Shown here piece after piece: positions 63,031 to 64,000 of a stretch of DNA of 64,000 nt. The DNA is from Clostridia bacterium (GTDB lineage: Bacteria; Bacillota; DAOUPZ01). The stretch covers positions 62,001 to 126,000 of the forward strand of contig DAOUPZ010000005.1 of the NCBI GenBank assembly GCA_030625885.1, read 5' to 3'. The stretch's first letter is position 1, and each line of letters begins with the position of its first letter. The notes under the pieces were generated by a model that worked only from the letters and a program-made list of their open reading frames with translations, searched no databases and was not told where the DNA came from. The translations under genes and the position numbers were made by a program.

Positions 63031-64000
63031 ATGAAGAAAACATTTAAAGATCAGCGAGGAACAGCAGTCGTCTTGTTTGTCCTGATGTTTACGGTGATTT
63101 GCGGTATTAGCGGACTGGTGGTTGACCTGGGCTATGTGTTTTATAACAAGCATAAGTTACAAAATGCTGTAGATGCTGCGGCTCTAGCTGCTGCCCAGCA
63201 ACTTTCTGTAAGCCATAGTGAGGTCGTTTCAAACGCTGAAGATATCGCACAAAAAAATGGAGTTGCTGCAAGCGAGCTTACCATAACCCATCCTTATAAC
63301 GAAGACGCTCATAGTGTTGAGATCGTTGCTACCAGGACTTTGGATTATTTCTTTATGCCTATGCTTAGCCTAAACAGCACCACCATTTCGGCCCGGGCGG
63401 TAGCAAAAAAAACATTAAAAACCATATCAGGTTATAATTTCGAAGCTTTTGAATATGCTGTATTTAGTAACAGTACAACCACAGAACTGGCTATCAAAGG
63501 AAATAGCTCTATAGTTAACGGAAACGTACACGCCAACAATAATATTAGTGTTTCTGGGAACAAACATACTATTAATGGAGACGTAACAGCTAATGGAACC
63601 ATTAGTCTCGGTACTACTACTGTGAATGGAACAGTTACTAAATACGCACCAACCGTACCTATACCCGCATTTGATTTCAATGAATTTTCCAACATGGCGG
63701 ATCAAGTTTTTAATCAAGACGTAACGCTAAATGGTGTCCAAAACATAGAAGGTATTTGGCTGATAAACGGCAACTGCCATATTTCCGGCACGCAGATTTC
63801 CGGCAAAGGTATTATTCTGGCTACAGGCGAAATAACGATTTCAGGCAGTCTAGAGTATATAACCAACCCCTCTGCTATTTATAAATTACAGGATGGTACC
63901 ATTAGCTATATTACTTATGGAGATCTATTAGCGTTATACTCCCTGACTAATATTAGAATCAGCGGTGTCAATTCAAATATATCCGGCATACTCTACGCCC
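63031..64000 (+). CDS. second TadG-like beta-helix protein, cut by window end
   Basis: At least 323 codons, open to the window edge. ATG 63031 follows GAGGTG. The first ~150 bp of coding sequence are nearly identical in DNA to those of the gene before it (same anchor and NKHKLQNAVDAAALAAAQQ), but from about residue 55 the two diverge while keeping the same fold (NGNVHANNN, INGDVTANG, ISGKGIILATGE). Confidence 0.8.
   Translation, partial: MKKTFKDQRGTAVVLFVLMFTVICGISGLVVDLGYVFYNKHKLQNAVDAAALAAAQQLSVSHSEVVSNAEDIAQKNGVAASELTITHPYNEDAHSVEIVATRTLDYFFMPMLSLNSTTISARAVAKKTLKTISGYNFEAFEYAVFSNSTTTELAIKGNSSIVNGNVHANNNISVSGNKHTINGDVTANGTISLGTTTVNGTVTKYAPTVPIPAFDFNEFSNMADQVFNQDVTLNGVQNIEGIWLINGNCHISGTQISGKGIILATGEITISGSLEYITNPSAIYKLQDGTISYITYGDLLALYSLTNIRISGVNSNISGILYA

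Noticed and set aside
62786-63717. Minus-strand frames under the TadG-like genes (62786-63043, 63427-63717)
   Set aside because: Shadows of the plus-strand beta-helix coding sequence; no ribosome sites.

Overview
The window reads as chromosome of a low-GC, endospore-forming, anaerobic Firmicute of the Clostridia type. This is inferred from the following: a dcw cluster with a SpoVD-like PBP and a SpoVE/FtsW protein; a meso-diaminopimelate-type MurE (DNPR motif); eleven YheC/YheD-type spore-coat ATP-grasp proteins; a ferredoxin-dependent 2-oxoacid oxidoreductase; and two [FeFe]-hydrogenase accessory genes (HydE, TM1266-type regulator). Nearly all genes are on the minus strand and have very strong AGGAGG-type ribosome sites, which let many starts be corrected. 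I see no rRNA, tRNA, CRISPR or intact insertion sequence.

Layout from left to right. 0-16.3 kb is the division/cell-wall cluster, transcribed leftward: mraZ, rsmH, ftsL, spoVD-like, murE, murF, mraY, murD, ftsW/spoVE, murG, murC, murA, ddl. murB and ftsQ are not present. 16.4-25.4 kb is housekeeping: a hydrogenase-system ACT regulator, a Fur-family repressor, a rhodanese, a two-gene (alpha-beta, gamma-delta fused) 2-oxoacid:ferredoxin oxidoreductase, an M18 aminopeptidase and an ABC-F ATPase. 25.5-27.8 kb is an Agr-like peptide signalling locus: a 46-residue TTG-started AgrD-like peptide with Ser in place of Cys, AgrB, a sensor kinase and a separate membrane protein. 28-32.3 kb carries a SIMPL protein, HydE, a beta-CASP metallo-hydrolase, a small basic protein and an acetyltransferase.

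32.6-52.0 kb is the most unusual region. It holds eleven YheC/YheD-family ATP-grasp genes (nine with intact catalytic motifs, two degenerate), a MurF-like ligase with an altered P-loop, a D-Ala-D-Ala-ligase-like ATP-grasp enzyme and a lysine 2,3-aminomutase. The arrangement shows block duplication. ATP-grasp plus Mur-ligase chemistry together with a beta-amino-acid source suggests template-free assembly of an amino-acid polymer or peptide, possibly for the spore coat. That function is inference.

52.3-64 kb is a Tad/Flp pilus locus: tadC, tadB, cpaF, tadZ/cpaE, cpaB plus a truncated cpaB copy, tadE and flp leftward, and two TadG-like beta-helix proteins rightward, with a degenerate-GGDEF sensor and a DUF192 protein attached. 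Six promoters with the same layout, ATTAACATT, exactly 14 nt, then CATA, lie before the ATP-grasp/MurF-like genes and before flp and tadE, so the two systems appear co-regulated.

Many intergenic gaps carry an unusual repeat family: different 7-bp words in tandem (8-bp in one locus), often interrupted by a short hairpin module and followed by a common tail close to GAAAAGATTAAAG.
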